Below are positions 10,582 through 22,209 of a stretch of DNA of 64,000 nucleotides, one piece after another. Below the pieces are notes generated by a model. It had not been told where the DNA came from, ran no database searches, and saw only the letters and a program-made list of their open reading frames with translations. The position numbers and the translations under genes are program-made. Source of the stretch: Prionace glauca (Eukaryota; Chordata; Chondrichthyes; Carcharhiniformes; Carcharhinidae); assembly GCA_037974335.1 (NCBI GenBank), contig CM075760.1, positions 49,682,469 through 49,746,468 on the forward strand, given 5' to 3'. Positions within the stretch are counted from its first letter, which is position 1. Each line of letters starts with the position of its first letter.

Positions 10582-10928
10582 GCCCGAGAGGGGATTCCGC
10601 AACTTCCATCATAACCTGAAGGTCAGTATCTGTTTTAAATGCAATATGATCGAGGGTGGTCAGAAACAAACTATAATCGTGTTTAAAAAAAAGTAACGCA
10701 GAAAGCATTTAACAGTAAATCTTCCCAATCTCACCGATATAACTGCTGAGCTTTTCACTGACTTTCTATTCATTGTAGTTTCAGCAAGTAGGACACACGA
10801 TATATTACTCTTTTTAATATTTCTGATAGATTGTGTTATATAAACAGTTGCCTACATTTTACATTAGAGCAAAACTAATGGTCCATTTAAAGTGAATATT
10901 GAACAGCAGTACTGAACAGAGTGAGTGC

Positions 10929-10956
10929 AGTTTTTGTATGGGTGTGTGTCACTGTG
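10929..10956 (+). other. D1 5' recombination signal (12 bp spacer)
   Basis: Nonamer AGTTTTTGT (10929-10937), 12 bp spacer, heptamer CACTGTG (10950-10956), oriented towards VH. Confidence 0.95.
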
Positions 10957-10971
10957 AGATACTATGGGAGT
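10957..10971 (+). CDS. D1 diversity segment
   Basis: Fifteen bases, agatactatgggagt, between two perfect heptamers (CACTGTG and CACAGTG). One reading is RYYGS, Tyr/Gly-rich like many D segments. The segment adds codons to CDR3 after RAG-mediated joining. With its 22 bp spacer on the 3' side it can join D2 but not directly JH. Confidence 0.95.
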
Positions 10972-11009
10972 CACAGTGCTGAGAAAAGCGCCATCCTCAT
11001 ACAAAAACC
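10972..11009 (+). other. D1 3' recombination signal (22 bp spacer)
   Basis: Heptamer CACAGTG (10972-10978), 22 bp spacer, nonamer ACAAAAACC (11001-11009); both motifs match the consensus. Confidence 0.95.
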
Positions 11010-11318
11010 TCAGAAAAGGACGTTGCTTAAATTTGTGACCAATGCCATTGCCGAATGCCAAAGTAAATGAGGGTTCAACAGAATAATACTGATAAACAAC
11101 ATTGTTTCTTTTTAAGATGTAAAATGCTTCAATTTTATTGTTATTGATTTACACACTGAATGTGCACCGAGAATGTAAAAGTTTCTAACCCCTTTTATCA
11201 ATATCATGACCAGTAAAAATTGAAATATCTCACTGACTCACCCTTAACGAGCTGGAAACAGGCTTTTGAAATAGCAGTGAAATTAACTGTCTGTATTTTA
11301 CAGTTAACAGTCCGCCTC

Positions 11319-11346
11319 AGTATTTGTCATGCTGTGTCTCACTGTG
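11319..11346 (+). other. D2 5' recombination signal (12 bp spacer)
   Basis: Nonamer AGTATTTGT (11319-11327), 12 bp spacer, heptamer CACTGTG (11340-11346). Confidence 0.93.
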
Positions 11347-11358
11347 ATAGCTGGATGG
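11347..11358 (+). CDS. D2 diversity segment
   Basis: Twelve bases, atagctggatgg, between heptamers CACTGTG and CACAGCA. Readings are IAGW, stop-LD and SWM. Both flanking RSSs have 12 bp spacers, so D2 can join the 22-RSS of D1 or the 23-RSS of VH on its left, and JH on its right. The flanks resemble those of D1, which suggests that D1 and D2 arose by duplication. Confidence 0.93.
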
Positions 11359-11386
11359 CACAGCAGTTACTGTCAATACAAAAAAC
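11359..11386 (+). other. D2 3' recombination signal (12 bp spacer)
   Basis: Heptamer CACAGCA (11359-11365), 12 bp spacer, nonamer ACAAAAAAC (11378-11386). Confidence 0.92.
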
Positions 11387-11711
11387 CCTCAGCACTGATT
11401 GACTGAAACTGGATCAGTGTCACTTTTAAATCCCTACTGTAATCACAGTACAGTATTATTTATGTCCAGCACTGACCACATGGCAGGAATAAACATGGAA
11501 AATCTTGATAATTACTCAATTATCGATGTGTGTTTTCAACAACATGTTCACCTGTAACTCTGTGAAATATAAAATTTTAGGGTCATTTATGAATGTCAAA
11601 TGATATCCAGAAATACAATTATAATCTAATAAACATTAATTGATTTTGCTTTTCCTTGGGTTTGTGAATATTTAAAATAATGGTGATTTTGTCTCTATTT
11701 TGTGCAGGGAC

Positions 11712-11750
11712 GGTTATTGGATGACACAGCCTACGGAATGTGACACTGTG
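11712..11750 (+). other. JH recombination signal (23 bp spacer)
   Basis: Nonamer GGTTATTGG (11712-11720), 23 bp spacer, heptamer CACTGTG (11744-11750), oriented towards D2. Confidence 0.94.
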
Positions 11751-11798
11751 ATTACTTCGATTACTGGGGACAAGGGACCATGGTGACGGTGACTACAG
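11751..11798 (+). CDS. JH joining segment
   Basis: Encodes YFDYWGQGTMVTVTT with the WGQG J motif; this forms the end of CDR3 and FR4. The splice donor is actacag|gtaag at 11798/11799. The dangling g joins cg of CH1 to make Ala, so the J-CH1 junction is phase 1, as expected for immunoglobulins. Confidence 0.97.
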
Positions 11799-14700
11799 GT
11801 AAGAACCATCCACTTATTGAGTAACTGATTTACATGTGTCTTTGTTTTATATTTTTATCTGTACTAATAATCCATGTGGTAACATAAATGTGAGTTTGGT
11901 GGATTCTCGGTTGAGAATTGTTCCAATGTTTCCTGTGATTCTGCTGCAAAGGGGTTTTAGAATTCTGCTCTTTCTGGACAATACGTACTGCTGAGGGATT
12001 CAATCCCAAATTGTTGGGATTTTGTGTTTATCTGTTGAGGTTATTGTGTGGTTGGGTTACTTTAAAATCCGAATGTCTGTTATACAATTCAGCGTTTCTG
12101 CAGCGTTTAATCTCGGTGACATCTAGTGGCTGCGGTTTGTACCATCTACTGCACAAGTGTTTGAAATTTAAACCAAAAATTTAAAAAATCTAACATTTCT
12201 ATATTTATCCAGTGAAAATGTTCCACTCACTCACAATGCTGGTGCTGCTGTGCAATATTTTCTGCTTGTTCGAAACATGAATTAGTTTGGTGTTGGGCGA
12301 ATTGGCTGGAATTTATATTAAACATTTCTGTAAATGTTATATTTGATTCTGTTGAAAGTGTTTGTAGAATTGTGCTGCGTCTGCCTGAAGCGGGGTTCAG
12401 TCTCTCAGTGATGCGTTTTTTTTTTCCTCTGGTGAGGAGATTATAAATCTGGGTGACTTTAAATACGTAAAATTTGTGAATTAATTTTTTGTTTCTGCAT
12501 TGTTTGAACTCAGTGACACTGAGCTGTTACACGTTTTGTGATTGAATATGAACATTCTGCGGGTCGCAACTGCTTGATGCATAACTGCAGGGAGAAATAA
12601 AGCTATTGTATTTGTATGTTTAAAATCTTTAGTCATAACGGCTTAAGCCGCTCGTTCAGAACATAGTTTGTCACTGCATTCAGATTTTGGGGTATCTGCA
12701 ATGTTTAATCTCGGTGGCATTTGATGGCTGGAACTTTTACCATCCAAATGTTTAAATATGTTTGAAATATGACCCAATATGAATAAGATGTGATAAAGTT
12801 TCAATGCTAATTTGTTGGACAAATTCTACCTCCTCGCAATGCTATTGCTATTATTCTAGATTTCTGTTTAGTTTAATAATTGGTTAAGAGCTGGTTTGCT
12901 AGATTCGATATTGAGATTTATTTTGCAATGTTACATTTGATTCTGTTGAATGGATAATTGATCTGTTTTTCTGTGAAGCGGATTCATTCCCTCATTGATG
13001 TGTTTTGTTGTGTTTCTGCTGAGGAGATTCTGTGGTGCAGTCACTGTGAATGTTTAAAATTTGTGCTATGGTTTGGCTTTGTGGCATTATTTCTGTGTTG
13101 TTTAAATAGTGTATAACGGTGCCGTTGAGAGTTTAGATGTTTTCTGGTTGAACAGAAACAATCTTTGAGTTTGAAAATCCATGTAGGGAGAAAACAAGCA
13201 GGCTGGGGGGAAAGAACACCTAAAAGATATTACAGCATTTTTATAAATTTTAAATAACGCTTACAAATTCAAGTGAGTCATGACTTACAACGCTCATTCG
13301 GACACTAAGTCTTTACTGCAATCACAAACTTTCCATGAACAAGTTTAATAGTAAAATTAATGTAAATCAAAGAATTATTAATCGGTAATTTAACTCCATA
13401 TTCACCACAGATTATTTTATATTAATAATTTAGCAATAATCCCCTTTAATAGTTCTGTTGTGTATTTCACACAATTAACATTTTCCAGACTGGAAATATT
13501 TTGTGACAATTCCAGAAGCTATTTCAATGATAACCTGCTGTTTTCACAGCCGTGCTCAGTTGAACAAGATACTTTGCATTAATCGGTACATCCCAGATTA
13601 AGTTCACATTTACTGGAATACGAGTTTTGCAGAATAATTTCCTTTTTGGAAATTTTTGTATCCGATTATTAATTTTTTTCTATGCAATTGGAACCAGATT
13701 ATCCGTTCTAAGTATTTTTTTAAATTAGATACCGAGATAATTAATTACTTTTCGCATCTCAAAATTTGTGAAATTGTTTTGTGTTCCTCAATTGTTTTTA
13801 CATTGTTTACGCTCAGTGAAACTGAGCAGTTCTGGCGAAATGAAAATAAAATTGCCTTTGAATATTCTTGTAGGGATAAAGCAGAAAAGTTTCGGAAAAT
13901 AAAATAAATATATGTTAGGGCATTTTATTCATGTTAACTAATCGTTACATATTAAAATAAAACATGAATTACAATTCACTGTACCTCTGTTAGGGACATT
14001 ACACTGCCTTGAATCTGTTATATTCGAAGTCCTCATTTTCAGAAAAATAATTGCCCAGTTTTTGTGATTTGAGACAGTCAGGGAGAAATAGTTAAAAGGC
14101 AAAGGGAGTTTTAAAATGAACATCAGGTTAATTTAAATTTTTATTGATGTTTTCACTGTTGTAATTTGACCTTTGATCAATTAGAATCAAACAGTTTATA
14201 AAAATTTGACAAACTGAACACAGTTTTCTGACAGATGGAATTCGCTGACACTCAAGTAAAATTGTTCAAATGATTGTCTTTGAATTGTAGTAAAGTGTCA
14301 ACAGAAACTGGCTACCGACTGACAATTAAATGCTTGAAATTCAAAAAGATTATATAAAAATAATATGATATTATAAATACTATAAAAATAATATTAGCTC
14401 AGCACTTAATAACATCATGTCTCCCATTAATGTCAAACACAAAATGGAAGAATAAATGACAGAATGGAAGAATTCATACTAACTGAAGCTTATGTTTAAT
14501 TCTTATTAAATATTATAATGAAGAAAAGGTTGAGACTTATATTCTGCATCGTGTTTTTAGCGTTACAGAGGATTTGAATCAATTATCGTCTCTGTGTTTG
14601 CACTGTTTAATTCAGGTCTTCTTTAATTAAACAATGTGTTCAGTAATGAAGTTGTTATATGGGTGGCCTAAATTATTAAATCTAGGAAGCAGTATTATTG

Positions 14701-16011
14701 ATTTCAAACGGCCAGGCCGTTACAGTCTGGACAAACTCAGAAATCTGCATTTTTAACACGTTTGTTCGTTGTAATAAGATATTTGTAGTAAAAGTGAAAA
14801 AGTAAAATATTACAATGTGATTAGATTTAAGTAAATGAATGACAGATGTTTGAATGTTTCCATTCAGTAATTTGAAATTATAGTTTAACATTGAGATTTA
14901 ATTGTAACCTAATTATTTAACAATGTTGGGGGCAGAAGCACGTTTTGAATGATTGAAAACTCATTTTATTACAGAGAACAAATCAGCTGACAGGAGAACT
15001 AACTGACAATTAACAATAACTTAAAATGTAATATTAACGCTGATTAATTCAAAACAAAAGACCTTGAATATTGCACTAGCGTGCAAAATATCATCAGTCT
15101 TAGAGAATATTTAATTGTATCAAAATGAATTCAAAAACAAAACATTTCTTTACTCAGCTGTGCTCGGCTCGATAAGTTGTTTTGCCTTGATAATTTTGTT
15201 GATTACATTTAATTAAGAAATTAGATCCAATCAGGTAACGATTTTCAATGTAAATATTTCCCGGTTTGTTTAATTCTTAGTGTGTCACTGTATCTCTGAT
15301 AGGGATATTGAACTGTCCTGAATCTGTTATTTTTGCTCATTTTCAGCGAAATTACATTTTTACACAATTTTCGCGAAGTGATACAGGCAGAGAGAAATAA
15401 TTAAAAGTCGAGAGGAGTTCTGAATACCCGTTTAATTTGAAATAGGTTATTGATTTTCTGTTGTAACTTGACTATTGATCAAAGAGAACCCAACAGTTTG
15501 AAATTGACAGATTGAACAGATCTTTCTGCTGGGAACTCGACTGTTGAATTGTTTGTGTCTGTTCTGTTTCTGGGCGTGTGGTCACTGTGTTGGGACCAGG
15601 AATCTCCCTGACTGGTTATAAATCTTTTGATTCCTTCTCCTGTACTGCAGGAAGTGAAATTTTATTTATTTCTTCAATGCACTTGTATCTGTGGGAAATG
15701 TGACTGTTTGACTCGGTGTCTCAGAAATTAAGTCCCTGAAGCATATTGTGTCTATCAGAGAAGCAGAAACATCAGACTTTAGAGGGAGAATTGGGTGATT
15801 TTTAAGCAGTGATGTACCGGCCTTGGGAATGTTCGATGAACAAATACAAAGTGAGATTTACTATATTGTGCTCCGTAATACAGCAGCCCCTGAACTGTTT
15901 AGTTTGACAGTTGAAGGGTCACATTCACCTGCATATTATTTTTAATCTTCTAAAGGCATTTTAGAGACATTTGCTCGGCCAGAATTTATAATCTCATTGT
16001 TCCTTCACAAA
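11799..16011 (+). other. J-C intron, proximal part, with diverged internal duplications
   Basis: No exon was found. Several blocks recur in the same orientation: 12095-12540 resembles 12700-13110 (tttaatctcggtg, acatttgattctgttga, gaggagatt); 12465-12620 resembles 13750-13870; 13973-14235 resembles 15284-15530 (tgaatctgttat, tgtaatttgac, gatcaa, aacagttt). Divergence is high, so the duplications are old. An intronic enhancer would be expected in this region from comparison with other vertebrates, but none was identified. Confidence 0.6.
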
Positions 16012-16400
16012 GTATTGATATGAAGCATCCTTGAACAACTGCAGTCCATATGCTGCAGACATCCGCCCTGCTGTTAGGCAGGAAGCTCCAGGATTTTGAC
16101 CCAGCGATTATGAATGAATTGAGAAATTGTTTCAGGTCAGGATGGTGTGTGTTTTGGAGGGAAGCTTACAGGTTATAGTGTTTCAGATGTGGCTGCTGCC
16201 CTTGTCCTGTTAGGATGTAAAGGCAGCGGGTTTGGACAGTGTATTCTATGGAGCCTTGGTGAATTGCTGCAGTGCATGTTGTATATAATACACACAGTGC
16301 TGACACTGCCTGTTAGTGATGGAGAGAGTAAATAGGGTGAATGAGGGGCCGGGTAATCTTGTGGGTGGCTTTGCCCTGGATTGTGTCAGATTGCGTGAGG
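16012..16400. repeat. LINE-derived dispersed repeat fragment
   Basis: Landmarks ccaggattttgacccagcg, gtcaggatggtgtgtg, ctgctgcccttgtcct and gagccttggtgaattgctgc match a high-copy shark repeat; the piece at 6255-6485 precedes it in the intact element. Confidence 0.65.
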
Positions 16401-16584
16401 ATTTACAAGTTTCTCTCATTGAGGAAAGAGGAAATTATTCAATTGTGACTGACTTGTGAAATATTTAAATGTTTTTCCAACCCGTGCCCCACAGTCCGTA
16501 TCGTGCTCGTTTGTCACTCCCACTTACTGTGCGAGTGGGTGAGTATGTGTGGAGTGAGGGTGCTTTTCCAGACTGAATCAGCCA

Positions 16585-16975
16585 GATAGAGACTTACACA
16601 CATCACACACTCTCACACACATAAATACACACAGAGAGACGCTCATATTCTCTCACACATACACACGCACACTTACTTTCTCTCTCATACGATATCTCAC
16701 ACACATTCTCTTTCTCTCACGGTCTACATACTCTGTCTCAAATACAAGTCCAGACATACTCTCACTCTCTCAATCAGTCTCTCACATCTCATACACAAAA
16801 ACACTCACACGCACACATCTCCACAAACATTCTCTCTTACACGCAGACACACACACACACATAAGCATAGTCTCATGCTCTCACACACGCAATCTCTCTC
16901 CCACACTCTGTCACACACGCTCAAGTTGTCTCTCATTTATTCACACACACTCTCACAATTCCTCTTGCACTTGCA

Positions 16976-17008
<33 letters not shown>

Positions 17009-17465
17009 TATTTCTATCTCTGTTGCACAGATTATCTCACACCTGTACATTCTTGCTCTCTCTCACACGAGCTCGCTCACACTCTCTCACACACATAGAC
17101 CTATGCACACACTCCAACTTACACACAGACACAGTCTCTCCCACAAGCACAGTGTCACGCAAACGTTCTATGTCACACACACACACACACACACTTTGCC
17201 TCTATCACCCATGTACATTGCACACATTTTTCTCACTCACACACAATCCCATGCACACTTCCACACACTCATGAACAGTATATTTGCTTTCTAGTAGGCA
17301 CACTGCCCCCTCTTGCAAACGCAGCCCACTGTCTCACACATGTGCAAACACAGTCTGTCACACACAGGCACCTTCACACACACATTCACCCCTCTCTCTA
17401 TCAAACACACACCCAAACACACCTCACACACTTTCCACCTCACATACGTCAGAGAGACTGTCATT
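16585..17465 (+). repeat. CA/CT-rich microsatellite tract
   Basis: Runs of cacaca, ctctct and tcacac mixtures over about 0.9 kb in the J-C intron. Open frames here are products of the low-complexity sequence. Confidence 0.9.
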
Positions 17466-17467
17466 TA

Positions 17468-17772
17468 CATCGTAGAATAGAATCACGAGATCCTACAGTA
17501 CAGAAGGAGGCCATTCAGCCCATCAAGTCTGCATCAACAGGAATCCCACCAAAGCCCTATCCCCATAACCACATGTGTTTACTCTAACTAGACCTCCTGA
17601 ACCTATTCGCACGGCCAGTCCCCTGAACCCAAACGTCTTTGGACTGTGGGAGGAAACAGGAGCATCCGAAGGAAACCCAAGCAGACACGGGGTGAACTTA
17701 CTAACTCCATACACAATGACTCATATCGGGAATTGAACTGTGAGGCAGCAGCGTTAATCACTGTGCCGCCTC
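17468..17772 (-). mobile_element. tRNA-derived SINE (minus)
   Basis: Reverse reading holds the whole element: tail with atcctacagtacagaagg and ccattcagcccatca at 17488-17526, body with gactgtgggaggaaacagga, and the tRNA-like head with ctgtgaggcagcagcgtta and cactgtgccgcc at 17738-17770. Confidence 0.8.
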
Positions 17773-17815
17773 GGCCACCCCCTCCCCCGCCCCCTCCCCC
17801 TCCCTCTCCCTGACT
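17773..17815 (+). repeat. C-rich pyrimidine tract
   Basis: ccaccccctcccccgccccc-type run of about 40 bases immediately before the SINE head. Confidence 0.85.
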
Positions 17816-18379
17816 AACATTTGAATGAGGGTGGGATCGAGAAGCCCGAGTAAAACTCATGTGAATAAGTTTCAGCTGGAAATTGTTCTCTGTTTGGAGT
17901 CATATTTAGCACAAAACAAGATGGTGATGGTTGTTGGAGGTCAAACATCTAAGTTGAGAAATCACTGCAGGAGTTCGGCAGGGGGCTGTTCTGGGACCAA
18001 CAATCTTCTATTGCTTCATCAATGACACATTCCATCCAACATGAGGTCAGAAGTAGGGATTTCCATGTGTTACACCGGACACAAAGACACAATCAATAAG
18101 AAGGGATCTGGCTGAGACTAAGTCCGCCTGGCTCCCCAATACTGGTATAAACTTGGTGTTTGATTCCTGTGTGACCCTAGTTTTGCTGGAAGCTTCCCTT
18201 CCAGCTCCCTCAGTCTGTCTATTTGTTCACTGATCCGTGTTTCTGAAAGAAAGGCCCCGACATTAAAGCAGCTGCCCGGTGATCTACACTGATTCCTGAC
18301 TTTCCACAGCCCTGTTACTGAAAGCTGATCAATGGAGAGAATCGGGAAAAGATCGATGGAGAGGGAGAGGAGGAGGTGG

Positions 18380-20430
18380 CTCACTGACTCTCTCACCCTC
18401 ACCCACACTCACTCACTCACCCTCAATCTCTCATCCTCACTCAAACAACTTCACTCACTCACCCTCACTTACCCACCTTCCCTCACTGACACACTCTCAC
18501 CCACTCACCCTCATTCACTCACCCTCAATCTCTCGTCCTCACTCAAATAACTTCACTCACTCACCCTCAATCTCTCATCCTCACTCAAACAACTTCACTC
18601 ACTCACCCTCACTTACCCACCTTCCCTCACTGACACACTCTCACTCACTCACCCTCATTCACTCACACTCAATCTCTCATCCTCACTCAAAGATCTTCAC
18701 TCACTCACCTTATCTTACCTACCTTCCCTCTCTGGCACACTCTCTTACTCACTCTCCCTCATTCACTCACCCTCACTCACTCATCCACAATCACTCACCC
18801 TTACTTACTCATTCTCATTCACGCTTACTCACTCGTCCTCACTCACTCACCCTTGCTCACTCATCCACCCTCCCACACACTCCCTCACACTCACTCATCC
18901 GCACTCACTCACCCTTACTCACTCACCCTTACTCACACATTCTCAACCGCCCTCACGCACTGACCCTCACGCACCCGCCCTCACACACTCGCCCTCACAC
19001 ACCCGCCCTCACACACTCGCCCTCACACACTCGCCCTCACACACTCGCCCTCACACACTCAATGATCCTGTTTCACCCTGAGTCACTCACCCTCACACAC
19101 TCACTCACTCACCATGTTCGCTCACTCACTCTCACCCATCCTCACTCACTCACCCATTCAACTTCACTCGTTCACTCAAACACACGCCCTGACTCACTCA
19201 TCCTCACGCCCTCACACACTCATTATCTCACTCAATCTCATCCATCCTCACTCACTCACTCACCCACAAGCACTCATTCAACCTCACTCGTTCAACCTCA
19301 ATCACACACCCTGCCTCACTCATTCTCACACCCTCACTCACTCATTCATATTCACTCACTCTCACACCCTCAGTCACGTAACCACATTCACTCACTCACT
19401 CACATTCACTCACCCTCACGCACTCACCCTCACGCGCCCTCATTAACTCACTGTCACTGAGCCACCCACACTCATCCACCATCACTCACTCAACCTCACT
19501 CACTAAACCTCACTCACTGACTTAGATCCTCAGTCAGTCACTATCATTCATACTCACCTTCATTCACTCATCCCACTAATCCACCCTGACTCACCCAGTC
19601 TCAATCACTCTCACTCACTCATTCCACTAATCCACCCTCACTCACCCAGTCTCACTCACTCTCACTCACCCTCACTCACTCACCCCATTCTCTCAGACTC
19701 ACTCACTCACCCCACTTACCCACCCTCACTCATCCAGTCTCACTCACTCTCGCTCACACTCACTTACCTACCCTCCCTCAATCACCCAGACTCACCCCCA
19801 CAGACTCAAGCTCAATGACCCTCTCTCTGTCTCTCTCTCACTTACGCCACCTCACCCACTCAAACTCACGCACCGACCTTCACTCACATACCCTCACATA
19901 CTCATAATCACTCAACATCACGCACCCTAACCCACAAATCCTCAGTCACTCATCCTCATTCAAACACCTTCACTCACTCACCCTCACTCTCCCACTCATC
20001 CACATTCATTCTCCCTCACACACCACCCTCAATAACACACTCTGACTCACTCACTCTCACCCCTGACTTACACAGTTACATTCACTCCCTCATCCTCATT
20101 CAATCAATCTCACTCACTTTCACTCACCCACCTCCACTAACCTTCAACATCCTCACTCACACTCCCTCATTCTTTCAATCTTGCTTACCTACACTCATCC
20201 AGCCACCTTCGCTCACATTCAGCCACGTTCACTCACACACCCTCATTTACTCACGCTCTCTCACCCTCACCCACACTTACTCACCCTCAATCACTCATCC
20301 TCACTCAAAGAACTTCACTCACTTACCCTCACTTACCCACCTTCCTTCACACATCACTCATCCACTCTGACTCATATAATCACTCACCCTCACACACTCA
20401 CATTCTCTCACTCACACTCACTGAATCTGT
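18380..20430 (+). repeat. Two-kilobase CACTC/CCTCA-type satellite tract
   Basis: Imperfect repeats of cactcactcaccctca cover about 2 kb. Higher-order repeats are visible, for example the block with ctctcatcctcactcaaa recurs at about 18427, 18529, 18570 and 18673. The + (non-template) strand is C-rich and G-poor, and the skew reverses abruptly at about 20430. Confidence 0.92.
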
Positions 20431-21240
20431 GTGGGGAGGGTCTGCAACGAGAGAGAAGAAAGATCTCAAGTGGCAGTTTGGTGTTCAAAGGTGGGGGCTG
20501 CCCTGGGAGTGCAGAGAGCTGGAGGGAATCGCTGGGGGCTCGGGGACAGGGACAATGGCAAAGAGTCAGGGGAGAACAGGAGGCGGGGGAAAGGACAGAG
20601 AGCCGGGGTGGGGGGAGGGCAGAGAGCCAGGGGAAACAGCAGAGAGCTGGGGGAAGGGCAGAGAGGCGGGGGAAAGGGTCCACAGCCGGGGAACAGGGCG
20701 GAAAGTCAGGGGGAAGTGCGGAGAGAGAGAGGAAAGGACAGGGAGCAGGGGAAAGGGCAGAGAGACCAGTGAAAGGGAAGAGAGCTGAAAGAAAGGGCAG
20801 AGAGATGGGGAAAAGTGTAGAAAGACCAGGGAAAGGGGAGAGAACCAGGAAAAAGGGCGGGGGGGCACAGAAAAGGGCAGGGAGGCAGGAGAAAGGGCAG
20901 AGAGCCGAGGGAAAGGGCAGAGAGCCCAGGGGAAAGGGCAGGAGAGTCAGGGGGAAAGCTCAGAGAGCTGGGGGGAAGGAGAAAGAGGGGAGGGAGCAGG
21001 GACAGAGGGCAGAGAGCTGAGGGACAGTGTGGGGGGGTGAGGGAAAGAACAGAGAGCCGGGGGAGAGGACACAGAGCTGGAGGGAAGTGTAGAGGGCCAG
21101 GTGGAAATACAGAGAGCCGGATAAAAGGGGAAAAGAGCCACCGTGAAAGTCAGAGACCCAGGGGAAAGGGCAAAGAGCTGAGGAAATGGGCAGAGGGCGA
21201 GTGATGGATGGCGGAGTGAGGAGGTTCAGAATAGAGCTAG
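20431..21240 (+). repeat. G-rich, AGCT-containing purine repeat, switch-like
   Basis: About 0.8 kb of repeats on a ggaaagggcagagagc theme, roughly 16-20 bp per unit, G-rich on the non-template strand. AGCT occurs at 20517, 20645, 20783, 20957, 20966, 21015, 21075, 21176 and 21235, nine times in 0.72 kb; GAGCTGGGG occurs at 20644 and 20965. Mammalian switch-mu repeats are built from GAGCT and GGGGT, are G-rich on the same strand and lie in the same place between JH and CH1. Simple purine satellite is the alternative explanation. Confidence 0.7.
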
Positions 21241-21524
21241 CACCACAATCGGCTCATCTGTAATCTCAGTGAATGATGGAGGAGACTTCAGGGCCCGAAT
21301 GGGAAACTCTTACTATTAATGTATGATCCGTCAATGAGTCAATGTTGGATTTATTGGAATTAATAATCACATTTAGAGTTTCCTGATCATTCTGTAAGTA
21401 TTCATTCCGGAGGTATTTTTGAAGCAAAGTTACTAATCTCCGTTTTGTGGATTGAGAGGCAGTGAGTTGGAGAGAGGAAGGGGCATCAATCAGTTTGAAC
21501 ACAGGCAATTTCCAAAACTAGTGT

Positions 21525-21640
21525 GGAGATGCCGGAGTGAGGTTGGTGTGGGCACAGTAAGGATCTCACTGCACCAGGTTAAAGTCCAACAGGTTTATTT
21601 GGAATCACAAACTGTTGGAGCTCCCTCATCAGGTGAGTGG
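21525..21640 (+). mobile_element. Foldback repeat, left arm only
   Basis: Contains gtggagatgccggagtgagg, cacagtaaggatctcac, aggttaaagtccaacagg and ctccctcatcaggtgagtgg, the outer left arm of the foldback family whose complete copy lies at 36181-37050. Confidence 0.75.
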
Positions 21641-21967
21641 ATAGTCTGAATGAAGGGAGAACTTCTTCATGACAAAGTGTTGTTGTTTGAGAAATAAACA
21701 GCGGTTCATCACACACTGCTGTTGTTGAGAAATAAATAGTTGCTGCAATAATTGAGAAATTTTTTGCTGTTCTCTGTTAATCCAATGAATGACATGTCAT
21801 TGTGAGACTAACAGAATGTGTTTTTTCTTCCTAATTTGATAGAAGTGGAGACAGGGATATGAGTTTCTATAGAGATGACAATTCCCAAATGATAGAAGTA
21901 ACATCATCGCAAAGGCGGATGAAAGATTTAATCGGGAAATATTAGGGATAAGTTCATAATTCAAATC

Positions 21968-22135
21968 AATGTTGGAGATAGAAACATAGAAAAGAGAAGC
22001 TGGAGTAGGCCATTCGGCCCTTGGAGCCTACTCCGCCTTTCACTTTGGTCAGAGCTCATCACTATCCTGATCACACCTACTACCCATATCCCTTCATCCC
22101 TTTAACACCAAGAGCTATATCTAATATAGAAACCT
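21968..22135 (-). mobile_element. LINE 3' fragment in the J-C intron
   Basis: Reverse tail gaaacatagaaaagagaagc, then ggagtaggccattcggccct and a short stretch of 3' sequence. It ends about 75 bp before the CH1 acceptor. Confidence 0.65.
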
Positions 22136-22209
22136 ATTTGTAACAATGTTTGATGACTTAATAAATGCAAGTAAGAGTCTAACTTGTTCAATTGGCTATT
22201 CTTTCCCAG

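Noticed and set aside
10508-10696. Open frame continuing past the VH segment into and beyond the RSS
   Set aside because: Germline read-through; coding ends at the heptamer at 10543.
10957-11358. Additional D segments
   Set aside because: Only two heptamer-nonamer pairs with correct spacing in both directions were found between VH and JH.
12115-12133. CTCF-like catctagtggctg in the J-C intron
   Set aside because: One base short of the core consensus, so not supported.
16875-19460. Several open frames of 60-139 codons in the J-C intron
   Set aside because: They are translations of CACT/CTCA microsatellite sequence with no domain or codon signal.
20181-21141. 279-codon open frame and overlapping frames on both strands
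   Set aside because: Purine repeat lacking stops; three frames and both strands are open at once, as expected from composition.
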